NCBI GenBank assembly: GCA_937896235.1
Contig: CALBMX010000117.1
Span: 1-37,861 of the forward strand
DNA length: 37,861 bases
Direction of reading: 5' to 3'
Source of the DNA: an uncultured bacterium
Lineage (GTDB): Bacteria > Planctomycetota > UBA1135 > GCA-002686595
In this document: positions 1 to 9,252 of the stretch, in pieces
How positions within the stretch are numbered: position 1 is the stretch's first letter
Layout: each line of letters starts with the position of its first letter
Program-made: the position numbers and the translations under genes
Notes under the pieces: generated by a model
What the model saw: the letters and a program-made list of their open reading frames with translations, nothing else
What the model was told of the DNA's origin: nothing
The model's database searches: none

Positions 1-233
1 GCTTTGACGTAATCGACAGCGTTGCCAACTGTAGTGATGTTGGCTGCATCTTCGTCAGGAATGGTGAGGCCGAACTCTTCTTCGAGTTCCATGACGAGTT
101 CAACGGTGTCAAGAGAGTCAGCGCCGAGGTCGTTGACGAAGGAAGTTTCCATCGTGACGTTCTCTTGCTTTGCCTTCATGTTGTTGCAGACAAGCTTGAT
201 GACACGTTGTTCGATAGTTTGAGTTTCGCTCAT
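1..233 (-). CDS. acpP: Acyl carrier protein (3' end cut by window edge)
   Basis: Carrier of growing acyl chains in type II fatty-acid synthesis, a small acidic cytoplasmic protein. Reading the minus strand from ATG at 233 gives 77 complete codons before the window ends, so only the last few residues can be missing. The 4'-phosphopantetheine site is visible as [10 protein letters not shown], with Ser of DSL as the attachment residue, followed by the typical acidic helix with MELEEEFG and IPDEDA. It lies 46 bp downstream of fabG in the same direction, the usual position at the end of a fab cluster. Identification is secure; only the C-terminus is unseen. Confidence 0.96.
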   Translation of the reverse strand, partial: MSETQTIEQRVIKLVCNNMKAKQENVTMETSFVNDLGADSLDTVELVMELEEEFGLTIPDEDAANITTVGNAVDYVK

Positions 234-279
234 AACTAGGGTGGGCCCCTGCGGGCCAAGTGGTAGGGGGAAGGCGAAT

Positions 280-1053
280 CTAGAGAGAGAGTCCGCCATC
301 GACAAGGATGGTCTGGCCAGTGATGTAAGCCCCGGCGGGGCCAACGAGGAAATCAACCGTAGCGGCGATCTCCTCGGCCGAACCGATCCGTCCTAAAGGG
401 ATGGAATCGGTGAGTTTTGCTGCGGCGACTTCGTCAATCGCCGCAGTCATGTCGGTCTCGATGAAACCGGGTGCGATGGCATTGCAGGTGACCTTGCGGC
501 CTGCGAGCTCCTTTGCCACCGAGCGAGTCAAACCAAGGACGCCCGCTTTGCTCGCTGCGTAATTGACTTGGCCTGCATTGCCAGTGACACCGACAACACT
601 AGAGATGTTGATGATGCGACCGGCGCATTTCATCAGAGGGCGCGTTGCTGCTTTGACGAAGTTCCAGGTGCCCTTCAGGTTCACGTTGATCACGCTGTCG
701 AAATCGTCCTCCGACATGCGCATCAGGATTTGATCTTTTGTGATTCCTGCATTGTTGACAAGGATGTTGAGGCCACCCAAGTCATCCATCACGCTCTTGA
801 CATTCGCAGCGGCGGCGGCGGTGTCACTTACATCCACTCCGTATGCAACAGCCTTGACCCCAAGTGCGCGGCATGCTTCTGCAGTGGACTCGGCATTGGC
901 TGCGCTTGTGGCAATGCACGCAACGCTCGCGCCACGGGCGGCGAGTGAGATTGCGATCGCACGACCGATACCACGAGAGGCGCCGGTGACGAGAGCCACC
1001 TGGCCTTCGAGGAAGCGCTTGCCGAAGTCGGGAGAAGTCTTGGTGTCAGTCAA
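280..1053 (-). CDS. fabG: 3-oxoacyl-ACP reductase FabG
   Basis: NADPH-dependent reduction of 3-oxoacyl-ACP to 3-hydroxyacyl-ACP in fatty-acid elongation. The 257-residue protein is a classical short-chain dehydrogenase: nucleotide motif GASRGIG near residue 24, NNAG in the middle, catalytic Ser in ISSVVG, YAASK with the Tyr/Lys pair, and the C-terminal [10 protein letters not shown] typical of FabG. Placement between fabD and acpP supports FabG over other SDRs. The start is odd: the reading frame has no ATG between the upstream in-frame stop (1114-1116) and the Rossmann motif, so TTG at 1053 is the best start. No clear Shine-Dalgarno sequence precedes it. Confidence 0.95.
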   Translation of the reverse strand: MTDTKTSPDFGKRFLEGQVALVTGASRGIGRAIAISLAARGASVACIATSAANAESTAEACRALGVKAVAYGVDVSDTAAAAANVKSVMDDLGGLNILVNNAGITKDQILMRMSEDDFDSVINVNLKGTWNFVKAATRPLMKCAGRIINISSVVGVTGNAGQVNYAASKAGVLGLTRSVAKELAGRKVTCNAIAPGFIETDMTAAIDEVAAAKLTDSIPLGRIGSAEEIAATVDFLVGPAGAYITGQTILVDGGLSL

Positions 1054-1232
1054 TTTTGAAAATCGTGCTTGGCCGGGAATGCTCAGGGCTGAGGGTTGCC
1101 TTTTGGGATGAACTCATATGGGAGTTCAAGAGCAACCTGCCCGCGGCGCAGACTATACCGTTGAGTCCGAGTCGCGGCAACGCCGCATTCGAGACTTGTG
1201 TTCCAGAAAGTGGTGCGTCAGAAACCTCGTAT

Positions 1233-2177
1233 TTACTCTTGCGTTCCGTTGGCCTCTTCGCCTGAGAATAGGCTGGCATTTGCGGCGGATCTCACGACCG
1301 CATCTGGGTCTATTTTTCGCATGATTCCCGACAGAACAGCTCCTGGAGCGGGTTCTAGGTAGTTTTTAATGCCTTGGCTGAGGGCCCAGCGCATGGAGTC
1401 TTCCCAGCGAACGGAAGAGCAGACCTGCTCGGCGAGGTCTTTTTGGATTTGCGCAGGGTCCGAAGACGGTTTTCCAGTCACATTGGCGACAAACGGAATT
1501 TTGGGAGTTCTGAACTCAACTTCGTCCAAAGCTGCGGCGAGTCGCTCTGCTGCGGGCCTCATACACTCGGAGTGAAAACCGCCCGCGACAACCAAAGCCC
1601 GCGTGCGGCGGACCCCCACCCCCGGCGCGGCCGCAGCTGCGGCTGCAAGGGCATCGTGCTCACCGGACAGGATGACCTGGCCGGGAGCGTTCAGGTTGGC
1701 AACGGCACAAATGCCGTGTTTCGAGCCGATCTCGGCAAGTGCTTTTGCCTGATTCTCGTCGCCCCCCATCAAGCTAAGCATCCCACTCGGGATCTTTACA
1801 GCAGCGTCCTGCATCGCCTGACCTCGCAAGCGCACAAGCCTTACAGCATCTGCAAAGGACAGGGAACCGGCGCACCAAAGAGCTGTGTACTCCCCCAGGG
1901 AGAGGCCAGCTGTCATCGAGGCGTTCGATCGATCGAGACCCTCTTCTTTTTCGAGGACGCGGATCGCGGCGACACTGGTAACAAGAATCCCGGGTTGTGC
2001 GATGTCGGTCCGGTTGACGTCGTCTCCACTTTCCCAGCAGGCTTTCTCAAGAGAGAACCCCAGTAGTTCACTGGCTTCAGCAAAGGTCTCTCTGGCGATC
2101 GGGAATGCCTCGCACCAGTCGCGGCCCATGCCTTCGAACTGAGCGCCTTGCCCGGGGAATATGATGGCTTCGTTCAT
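1233..2177 (-). CDS. fabD: Malonyl-CoA:ACP transacylase FabD
   Basis: Loads malonyl groups from malonyl-CoA onto ACP. The 314-residue length is normal. The N-terminal FPGQGAQ loop is present, the nucleophile elbow reads GLSLGEY (Ser nucleophile), and the catalytic His lies in GGFHSECM, about 105 residues further on. Many FabD proteins have GHSLGEY; the Leu variant is, from family knowledge, common in plants, cyanobacteria and other lineages and should not abolish activity. ATG start at 2177. A 179-bp gap without a supported gene separates it from fabG downstream. Confidence 0.95.
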   Translation of the reverse strand: MNEAIIFPGQGAQFEGMGRDWCEAFPIARETFAEASELLGFSLEKACWESGDDVNRTDIAQPGILVTSVAAIRVLEKEEGLDRSNASMTAGLSLGEYTALWCAGSLSFADAVRLVRLRGQAMQDAAVKIPSGMLSLMGGDENQAKALAEIGSKHGICAVANLNAPGQVILSGEHDALAAAAAAAPGVGVRRTRALVVAGGFHSECMRPAAERLAAALDEVEFRTPKIPFVANVTGKPSSDPAQIQKDLAEQVCSSVRWEDSMRWALSQGIKNYLEPAPGAVLSGIMRKIDPDAVVRSAANASLFSGEEANGTQE

Positions 2178-2252
2178 AGCAATAGATTGAGCGCAGGCTT
2201 CGGGCGCGGAGAGCCGAAGTCTTGCAGTTGATTCGAATAGAGAGGCGCTAGC

Positions 2253-3242
2253 TTACCAGCGGATTAGGGTCGCGCCCCAAGTTAGGCCAGCGCCAAATGC
2301 CACAAGTACGACGAGCTTGCCGGGGATACAGCGATCCGTCATGACGGCCTCGTGCAAGGCGACGGGGACACTTGCAGCGGAAGTGTTTCCGTACTTCTGG
2401 ATATTCACCATGACCTTTTCATCGGACATTTTAAGGCGATCGAGGGCCGCATCGATAATGCGTCGGTTGACCTGGTGTGGGACGATGACGCCGAGCTCTT
2501 CCTCGGAGTAGTCGGCCAAATATTCCTGAATCAAGCCGCTCATCTTGGTGACTGCAAAGCGGAACGTCTCGCGGCCCTTCAGTTGAATCTTGTGCATCTT
2601 GGCTTCGACGGTCTCCGTCGTCGCCGGGTTGACGACACCCCCACCAGGCATATGAATGAACTCATACCCAGAGCCATCTGCGCCGAGCGTTGTTCGCAGG
2701 ATCTCACCCTGACCACATTCGCCATGTGGCATCAAGATGGCTGCTCCGGCTCCGTCTCCGAAGATGATCGCAGAGCCGCGATCTTCAAAGTTCAGAAAGC
2801 GAGAGAGGGTTTCGGCACCAATGACAAGGACTCGACGCGCGCGCCCCGCTGCGATGAATGCCTCACCGGTGTGGAGTGCAGTCAAGAAACCCGAACAGGC
2901 CGCGACGACATCAAATGCGCCGGCGTTCTTTGCGCCCAGGCGATCCTGGACGAGAACAGCGCACGCGGGCAGCTGATAGTCAGGAGTGATGGTCCCCACG
3001 ATGACTAGATCGAGCTCGTCGGCGGTAATGCCGGCGTTGCGCATTGCCTCTTCTGCCGCATGGACGCAGAGGTCGGAAGTCGCCTCGTCATCAGCGGCAA
3101 AGCGCCGCTCGCGAATCCCAGTGCGCTGAACGATCCACTCGTCGTCGGTGTCGAGGAACTCTTCGAACCATTTGTTGGGCACGATCCGTTCAGGAACGTA
3201 CGAACCGGTTCCGGCGATGCCGACGCGAATGCGTGAAGCCAT
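2253..3242 (-). CDS. fabH: 3-oxoacyl-ACP synthase III (KAS III)
   Basis: Initiates fatty-acid synthesis by condensing an acyl-CoA starter with malonyl-ACP. The 329-residue protein has the KAS III catalytic triad: Cys in AACSGF, His in VPHQVN, and Asn in YGNTSAASVP. The N-terminal TGSYVPERIVPN and the DDEWIVQRTGI segment are also diagnostic. ATG start at 3242. The gene lies between plsX and fabD in the standard cluster order. A small imperfect inverted repeat (3267-3292) sits just upstream of its start. Confidence 0.96.
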   Translation of the reverse strand: MASRIRVGIAGTGSYVPERIVPNKWFEEFLDTDDEWIVQRTGIRERRFAADDEATSDLCVHAAEEAMRNAGITADELDLVIVGTITPDYQLPACAVLVQDRLGAKNAGAFDVVAACSGFLTALHTGEAFIAAGRARRVLVIGAETLSRFLNFEDRGSAIIFGDGAGAAILMPHGECGQGEILRTTLGADGSGYEFIHMPGGGVVNPATTETVEAKMHKIQLKGRETFRFAVTKMSGLIQEYLADYSEEELGVIVPHQVNRRIIDAALDRLKMSDEKVMVNIQKYGNTSAASVPVALHEAVMTDRCIPGKLVVLVAFGAGLTWGATLIRW

Positions 3243-3266
3243 GAGAGGGTGAAGTGGGCTTGGGGA

Positions 3267-3292
3267 GAAGCGCGCAGCTGGCTGCGCACTTC
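3267..3292 (-). promoter_or_regulatory. Intercistronic inverted repeat upstream of fabH
   Basis: Two 12-base arms (3267-3278 and 3281-3292) are reverse complements except for one C/A mismatch, separated by two bases. In the transcript this would fold into a hairpin about 25 bases before the fabH start codon. No U-tract follows in the direction of transcription, so a terminator is unlikely. It could be a processing or stability element, or a translation-modulating structure; nothing shows which. Confidence 0.4.
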
Positions 3293-3428
3293 GGAGAGGG
3301 GCGGAGTAGAGCCTTAAACCCTAGCGGGAAAAGGACCGATGTTCACGACTGCTTAGAAGCTTGTTCAAAAACAGGTGTATTCGACTTGCCGAGATTGGGA
3401 CAAGTCCCGCCCCCATAAGGCGTTGTCG

Positions 3429-4448
3429 CTAGCCTTCGACTTCTTGATCTAAGGCAAAGGAGGCACAACCCTCAACGATGTGAGAGTTGACATTTGCCGC
3501 AAGAGCGCGGGAAGCCAAGGCAATGGCATTGGAGACGGCTGTGCCGTCAGAGCGACCATGGCCAATGACGACCGTGCCATTGACGCCCAAAAGAAGTGCA
3601 CCACCGTATTCGGCGTAGTCGGTGTTCCGCTGCAGGGCGCTGATCACGTCACCGGTCCAGTCGGCACCGTGTGCTTGGACTTCCTTCACAACCAGCTTCA
3701 TGAGGTATCCTGAGAGGCCCTCCATGAGCTTGAGAGTGATGTTGCCGGTATAACCGTCGGTAACGACAACATCGGCAGCGCCTTGAAAGATGTCGGGGCC
3801 CTCGACGTTTCCGACGAAGTTGAGACGGGAGTTCGTCAGCAGCTCATGGGTCTCTCGGCAAAGGTCGGTTCCTTTACTGGGCTCTTCACCGATATTCAAG
3901 AGGCCAACGCGGGCCTCGTCGATGCCAAGCATGTCGCGCATGAATATGGTGCCCATGACACCATATTGAAGTAGGTGCTCTGGCTTGCTGGCGACATTAG
4001 CGCCCATATCCAGCATCGTGACGGGATGGCCCGTCATGCGTAAGGTGATCGCTATCCCGGGCCGCCTCACGCCTTCAAGTGTGCCGAGACCAAGAGTCGA
4101 CGCGCCCACGCAGGCCCCCGTGTTTCCCATGCAGACCAAGGCACCAGCTTCGCCTTTGCGGATCGCTTTTACGCATCCGCCAATGGAGGAGTCGCGCTTC
4201 GCCCGCAAAGCTTTTGCCGGGCTCTCGTGCATTTCGATAACTTCCGAGGCATGTTGGATCGGAAAGCCAGGATTGCCGCCATGGTCGGCAAACCACGCTT
4301 CGATTGCGGCCTCGTCGCCCACCAGAAGGATGCCTTCAGGTGCAATCGGATCTAGCTCTCGCTTAGTGGCAAGAAGGGCTCCTTCGAGGAGCGCGCTGGG
4401 GGCGTTATCACCCCCCATCACGTCCAGTGCAATACGGCTTTGGGGCAT
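3429..4448 (-). CDS. plsX: Phosphate acyltransferase PlsX
   Basis: Converts acyl-ACP to acyl-phosphate, the acyl donor for PlsY in phosphatidic-acid synthesis; a peripheral membrane enzyme. The 339-residue protein begins with ALDVMGGDNAP, the family hallmark, and carries MGNTGACVGAS, DMGANV and NIGEE motifs typical of PlsX. ATG start at 4448. It sits between rpmF and fabH, the classical arrangement coupling phospholipid synthesis to type II FAS genes. A 120-bp intercistronic region with a strong hairpin separates it from rpmF. Confidence 0.96.
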   Translation of the reverse strand: MPQSRIALDVMGGDNAPSALLEGALLATKRELDPIAPEGILLVGDEAAIEAWFADHGGNPGFPIQHASEVIEMHESPAKALRAKRDSSIGGCVKAIRKGEAGALVCMGNTGACVGASTLGLGTLEGVRRPGIAITLRMTGHPVTMLDMGANVASKPEHLLQYGVMGTIFMRDMLGIDEARVGLLNIGEEPSKGTDLCRETHELLTNSRLNFVGNVEGPDIFQGAADVVVTDGYTGNITLKLMEGLSGYLMKLVVKEVQAHGADWTGDVISALQRNTDYAEYGGALLLGVNGTVVIGHGRSDGTAVSNAIALASRALAANVNSHIVEGCASFALDQEVEG

Positions 4449-4494
4449 AATTACATTGGGCCGCGCGCGGCGGCCGTCCTAGTTATGGAATTGG

Positions 4495-4555
4495 GAGTCG
4501 CGCCTCGATCTCTTGAGCTATTCACTAGGGATACTCAGAGACAGAGGCGCGACTC
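4495..4555 (-). promoter_or_regulatory. Large intercistronic hairpin between rpmF and plsX
   Basis: A perfect 12-bp outer stem (4495-4506 with 4544-4555) is followed, after a 2-base internal loop, by a 5-bp stem (4509-4513 with 4537-4541) and a 3-bp stem (4515-4517 with 4534-4536). It lies between the stop of rpmF and the start of plsX. There is no T-run on the minus-strand side, so it is not a standard intrinsic terminator. An RNase III-type processing site or differential-stability element separating the ribosomal-protein and lipid-enzyme messages is a reasonable inference. Confidence 0.55.
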
Positions 4556-4568
4556 GAGGCCGATTAGA

Positions 4569-4775
4569 CTAAAACTCTTCGCGCGCAAACACTTCTGTGC
4601 CGCGCTTGTCGTTGCCTTTGTCAAAACCGTAGAAGCCACAGTTTTCGCAAACGCGGTGCGAGCGCGTCGGAGAACCGCAACGTGCGCAATGGTTGGGCGT
4701 GACGGCCTTCAGGTGAATCTGGGACCGACGGATACCTTGGCGGTGTGAAGAGATGCGGCGCTTGGGGTGTGCCAT
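4569..4775 (-). CDS. rpmF: Ribosomal protein L32
   Basis: Component of the 50S subunit. The 68-residue basic protein starts MAHPKRRIS, as L32 proteins do, and contains a CxxC...CxxC zinc ribbon (CARCG, then CENCG about 13 residues later), so this is the zinc-binding form. ATG start at 4775. rpmF upstream of plsX is a widely conserved pairing. The YceD/DUF177 gene that often precedes rpmF is not here; alaS lies upstream instead, 178 bp away. Confidence 0.95.
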   Translation of the reverse strand: MAHPKRRISSHRQGIRRSQIHLKAVTPNHCARCGSPTRSHRVCENCGFYGFDKGNDKRGTEVFAREEF

Positions 4776-4953
4776 AGCAGTGAATGTATTTGGGCGTGGC
4801 GCCGGGCGGCGCTTCGCAGGTCGTATTAGATGAGAGAGAGGGCCCCCTAAAGGCGCCTCAAAGCTGCATTGAAGCGAAGCATGCTAGTGTCACATGCGGC
4901 CCCTGTCAATGCGGATGAAGTCTATGTTGTCTTGGGAATACTAAGGAATGTGA

Positions 4954-7629
4954 CTAAATGGCCTCCAACTCGGCCATCGCGGCCTCAATTCCGCCTTGAT
5001 TTAGTCCTCTACCTTGTGCCTGACCGGGGCGACCACCGCCGCCGCCACCAAGGTGTCCCGCGATTATTTTTGCGAGATTCCCCGCCTTGAGGCCATCTTC
5101 CAGGGGCTTCCCTTGGCTAATCACAATGAAGGGGATCTGTCCGCCATCGCGGCCAAAGAGGATCAAAACTAGGTCCTTGGAGAGCGCTTTGGCTGCCTCA
5201 GCAATTTCGCCAACACCACTGCCGTCTGATTCCGGAAGATCGGCAATAATCCACGTGACATCACCTTTAATAGTCGTCCTGGCCTTTAGAGCATCCAGTG
5301 CGGTGGCGGCATCTGTACCTTTCGAGGTGGCCTTGGCCTTGTTGGCTTCCTTGAGTTGTTTTTGCAGCTGTTCGATACGGCCTTGGAGCTCGCCAGGACT
5401 TGTCTTGAGGGACAACGAGGCGCTTCGCAACGTCCTTCGCTGGCCCTGGAACTCCGCGATGGCGGCCGGACCAGTCAATCCTTCGATACGGCGTACGCCA
5501 GCGCTGATGGCACGCTCAATCGATATGGTAAAAGCGCCAATGTCTCCGGTTCGAGGGACGTGTGTGCCTCCGCAGAGCTCGGTAGACCAGGCTCCCATGT
5601 CCACCACGCGGACGCGCTCTCCATATTTCTCGCCAAAGGCCGCCACGACTCCGCGTGCTCGCGCGTCATCCAGGTTCTCTTCGGAGATTTCAACGGTACT
5701 GTTTTTTGCGATCTCTCGGTTGACGATGGCCTCGACCGCGTCGACTTCTTCAGGAGTGAGCCCTTTGGGGTTCGAGAAGTCAAAGCGCAATCGATTGGGG
5801 TCGACCTCGGAACCTTGCTGGGCAACGTGGTCGCCAAGGACTTCGCGCAGGGCTTGGCCGAGGAGGTGAGTTGCCGAGTGATTTTTAGCAGTCAGCCCAC
5901 GGGCCGAACCATCAACGGAAGCGGTGACAGTTGTACCGTTTGCTGGGGACTGCCCCTTGGTCCTTGGGCCCATGTGAACAACGACACCTGCCACCTTTTT
6001 GGTGTTGGTGACTTGCATTTCGAACGTGCCGTCCGAACTCACAATCGTGCCGGAGTCACCGGCCTGTCCACCACTCTCCGCGTAAAACGGAGACGTGTCT
6101 AGAACAAGCGTGAGCTGACCGGGTTCGCGTTCTGTACTGAAGAGCACTTTGGCACCCGCAGACACGAGTGCGGCGGCACCATCCGCGTGATAGGTTGACA
6201 CCGTCTCGCTGTTGATGTTCTCGAGCTCTTCTGCGGAGAGCAGCTGCTTAAATCGGCCTTCGCTTTTGGAGGCGTTTTTGTGCTTGGCCTCTGCTTGATC
6301 CCAGCCGGGTAAATCAACGGTCAACCCTCGCTCGCGAGCCATCTGCTCTACGAGGTCTTGCGGGAATCCACTTGTTGCATAGAGCTCGAAGGCCTGGTCC
6401 CCAGGGAGCACCGTGGCCCCACTTGTTTCGATATTGCCGGCGAGCTGTTCGAAGAGGGAGATGCCTCGGTTGAGTGTGCGCCCAAACGACTGCTCCTCGT
6501 CTTTGATGATCAACTGCACATGCTCAAGGCGCTCGCGCATCTCGGGGAAAGACTCCCCCAGCACGTGGGCAACGGCGGGTACAAGTCTGTAGAGCCAGGG
6601 CTTTTCCATTCCCAGCTCTTGCGTCCCAAAACGAGCGGCACGACGAATCAAGCGTCGCATGACATAACCACGCCCCGTGTTACTTGGCGAGACGCCATCG
6701 GAGAGGGCCGCCGTCAAGGCGCGCATGTGGTCCGAGCAAACTCGAAAGGCGACATCCGTGGACGACTCGCTCCGCTCGTAAACCTTGCCCGTCTCGATTT
6801 CGATGGCTTCGATAATCGGTAGGAAGAGGTCCGTGTGGTAGTTGGAGTCAACTCCTTGCAGGGTGGCCACAATCCGCTCAAGTCCGAGGCCCGTGTCCAC
6901 GTGCTTATTCGGGAGCTCTTTGAGACTGCCGTCGTCCACACGCATGAACTGCATGAACACGAGGTTCCACAGCTCCATGTAGCGCTCGTTGTCTGCGGGA
7001 ATGCCAAACTCAAGAGATGCTCCATCTTCGGGATCGGTTTCGGGGCCACCTTTGTCGATGTGGATCTCCGTGCACGGTCCACAAGGACCCGTGCCCCCCA
7101 TCTCCCAGAAGTTCTCGGACTTGCCAAGACGTAAAACGTGCGTCGGTAGGACGTCGGTCTTGGACTTCCATATTTCTTCGGCTTCTTCGTCAGGGCCCAA
7201 ACCGTCTTGGACATCTCCACCGAAGACCGTGACCCATAGGCGCTCCTTCGGCAGGCCGAAGACTTCCGTTAACAACTGCCAAGCCCAGACGATGGCCTCT
7301 TCCTTGAAGTAGTCGCCAAAGGACCAGTTTCCGAGCATCTCGAAGAAGGTGTGGTGGTATCCATCGACTCCAACCTCTTCCAGGTCGTTGTGCTTTCCAG
7401 AGACGCGAATGCACTTCTGTGTGTCCACTGCGCGGGTGTAGTCGCGGGTCCCTGTCCCAAGGAACATGTCCTTAAACTGGTTCATCCCCGCGTTCGTGAA
7501 TAGCAGAGTCGGATCATCGAGGGGAAACGATCCGCTCGAAGGGACAATGCGATGGCCTCGTTCCTCGAAGAACTCGAGATAGGCGGTACGGATGCCAGCG
7601 GCAGTCCATGTTTTTGGGGAAGAGCTCAT
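4954..7629 (-). CDS. alaS: Alanyl-tRNA synthetase
   Basis: Charges tRNA-Ala and edits misacylated Ser/Gly. The 891-residue length is typical. The N-terminal class II catalytic domain includes LFTNAGMNQFKD and the GGTGPCGPCTEIH region. The editing domain shows zinc ligands in HSATH (around residue 584) and CGGTH (around residue 684), and the C-terminal domain ends with the glycine-rich HLGGGGGGRPG segment. ATG start at 7629. It is followed by rpmF after 178 bp and preceded by the recA terminator, so its promoter should lie within 7630-7744. Confidence 0.97.
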   Translation of the reverse strand: MSSSPKTWTAAGIRTAYLEFFEERGHRIVPSSGSFPLDDPTLLFTNAGMNQFKDMFLGTGTRDYTRAVDTQKCIRVSGKHNDLEEVGVDGYHHTFFEMLGNWSFGDYFKEEAIVWAWQLLTEVFGLPKERLWVTVFGGDVQDGLGPDEEAEEIWKSKTDVLPTHVLRLGKSENFWEMGGTGPCGPCTEIHIDKGGPETDPEDGASLEFGIPADNERYMELWNLVFMQFMRVDDGSLKELPNKHVDTGLGLERIVATLQGVDSNYHTDLFLPIIEAIEIETGKVYERSESSTDVAFRVCSDHMRALTAALSDGVSPSNTGRGYVMRRLIRRAARFGTQELGMEKPWLYRLVPAVAHVLGESFPEMRERLEHVQLIIKDEEQSFGRTLNRGISLFEQLAGNIETSGATVLPGDQAFELYATSGFPQDLVEQMARERGLTVDLPGWDQAEAKHKNASKSEGRFKQLLSAEELENINSETVSTYHADGAAALVSAGAKVLFSTEREPGQLTLVLDTSPFYAESGGQAGDSGTIVSSDGTFEMQVTNTKKVAGVVVHMGPRTKGQSPANGTTVTASVDGSARGLTAKNHSATHLLGQALREVLGDHVAQQGSEVDPNRLRFDFSNPKGLTPEEVDAVEAIVNREIAKNSTVEISEENLDDARARGVVAAFGEKYGERVRVVDMGAWSTELCGGTHVPRTGDIGAFTISIERAISAGVRRIEGLTGPAAIAEFQGQRRTLRSASLSLKTSPGELQGRIEQLQKQLKEANKAKATSKGTDAATALDALKARTTIKGDVTWIIADLPESDGSGVGEIAEAAKALSKDLVLILFGRDGGQIPFIVISQGKPLEDGLKAGNLAKIIAGHLGGGGGGRPGQAQGRGLNQGGIEAAMAELEAI

Positions 7630-7744
7630 TGGAATGGGCCAGTAGTTTCAGAATTGGAAGAGAAGGGTGGCGGCATTAAAGACCGCCCTGACCCCGGGAG
7701 CAACCCCAGCCCGCAGATTTGGGGGGACACTGTTTCGAAAAGTC

Positions 7745-7793
7745 GAAAAGGGCACCTGGGAAAGCAACATTTGCTTTTCCAGGTGCCCTTTTC
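7745..7793 (-). terminator. Long terminator hairpin after recA
   Basis: Arms 7745-7767 and 7771-7793 are complementary over 23 positions with one G/U-type pair and a 3-base loop. On the minus strand the stem is followed by TTTTCGACTTTTCG, a broken U-tract. It lies between recA (ending 7913) and alaS (starting 7629), so it should terminate recA. The stem is unusually long for an intrinsic terminator. Confidence 0.75.
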
Positions 7794-7912
7794 AGTGAGC
7801 ATAGAGGTGAGGCGCCGTCTTGACTAGAATCGGAGCGGCGACCATGGCCGGCGGTTTTATCCCAACATTGGACCGACTGCTGGGGGGAGGACTCGCTAGC
7901 TCTTGATTACCT

Positions 7913-9031
7913 TTACGCCGTCTTTGGGGCCGCTTTGGACTCGGCCTTGTTTTCCGTGGCTGCGGCTAAGAGATTGTCTGCCTCTGGCGCTTTGGGAGTC
8001 ATAGCCTTGCGGACGACGACCTCAAGTTCTTTGGCCAGATCGGGGTTGTCCTTGAGGAAGATGCGCGCCTTTTCGCGACCTTGGCCCAAACGAATTTCTT
8101 CCATTCCTGGCAAGAGTAGTGAGAACCATGTACCTGAGCGCTTGACGAAACCTTCGACCAAGCCCAGATCAAGCAGGTCTCCTTCGAAGCTAATTCCCTG
8201 GTCAAAAATGATGTCGAACTCGACCTTCCGGAAGGGCGGAGCGATCTTGTTCTTGACCACGGTGACTTTGGTGCGGTTACCCACAACGATGTCCCCCTCT
8301 TTGATCTGCCCGATACGGCGAATATCAAGGCGAACCGATGCGTAAAACTTCAATGCGCGCCCGCCCGTTGTGGTCTCCGGACTTCCAAACATGACGCCGA
8401 TCTTCTCACGAATCTGGTTGATGAAAATCACCATGGTTGATGAGCGCGCAATGGCCGCAGTGAGCTTGCGCATGGCTTGGCTCATGAGTCGGGCGTGTAG
8501 TCCGACAAAGCTGTCCCCCATCTCGCCATTGATCTCTGCGCGAGGCACCAAGGCGGCGACTGAGTCAATCACGATGACGTCGATGGCATCCGAGCGCACC
8601 AGCGTTTCCACGATTTCAAGGGCTTGCTCACCGCAGTCCGGTTGGCTAACCAAGAGGTCGTCGAGGTTGATGCCCAACTTGCGAGCGTAGGAGGGGTCGA
8701 GGGCGTGCTCCGCATCAATGAATGCGCAGATACCGCCAGTCTTTTGGGCCTCCGCGATCATATGCAGCGTAAGCGTGGTCTTGCCGGAGCTTTCCGGGCC
8801 GTAAATCTCGCAAATGCGGCCATGGGGCATTCCCTTGCCACCAAGCGCCATATCTAGGGAGATGGAGCCCGTAGAAACCCCCGTGATTTCCTTGATGATT
8901 GCGTTTTCGCCACCGAGGCGCATGATCGCGCCCGTGCCGTAGCTCTTCTCGATATCCGCAAGAGCACCTGAAAGTGCCTTCTCTTTATTGTTGATCGAAG
9001 TGACGTTCTTCTTAGCTTTGGCTTGGCTCAT
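7913..9031 (-). CDS. recA: Recombinase RecA
   Basis: ATP-dependent strand exchange and SOS co-protease. The 372-residue protein is collinear with RecA: Walker A GPESSGKT (residues 78-85), the [10 protein letters not shown] segment, Walker B region [12 protein letters not shown], the MSQAMRKL and [10 protein letters not shown] segments, and a charged, alanine-rich C-terminal tail of about 25 residues. No intein is seen. ATG start at 9031. The gene is monocistronic by layout, with a strong terminator downstream. The 220-bp upstream region has a small inverted repeat (gccgag at 9090-9095, ctcggc at 9104-9109) but no recognised LexA box. Confidence 0.97.
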   Translation of the reverse strand: MSQAKAKKNVTSINNKEKALSGALADIEKSYGTGAIMRLGGENAIIKEITGVSTGSISLDMALGGKGMPHGRICEIYGPESSGKTTLTLHMIAEAQKTGGICAFIDAEHALDPSYARKLGINLDDLLVSQPDCGEQALEIVETLVRSDAIDVIVIDSVAALVPRAEINGEMGDSFVGLHARLMSQAMRKLTAAIARSSTMVIFINQIREKIGVMFGSPETTTGGRALKFYASVRLDIRRIGQIKEGDIVVGNRTKVTVVKNKIAPPFRKVEFDIIFDQGISFEGDLLDLGLVEGFVKRSGTWFSLLLPGMEEIRLGQGREKARIFLKDNPDLAKELEVVVRKAMTPKAPEADNLLAAATENKAESKAAPKTA

Positions 9032-9252
9032 AACTTGACGGTGGGTCGCTAGCAGCGGGAAAGATCCTGTTAGGGATCGTTTAGGGTTAGCCGAGATTAG
9101 CTACTCGGCAATGGTGGTGGAAGTTAATTCGCAAAACTTCCTTCGCCTTGATGACGTTTCCCAAGTGGCTTGGTGACATCCGCTCCGGTTTTTGTCGAAA
9201 GATGGACCGTGATTTAGCTGATAACCCTCAAAAAGCTGGAGTTTCCGGCGCC

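Noticed and set aside
1374..2066. 230-codon plus-strand frame opposite fabD
   Set aside because: Antisense shadow of fabD; no start context and no domain.
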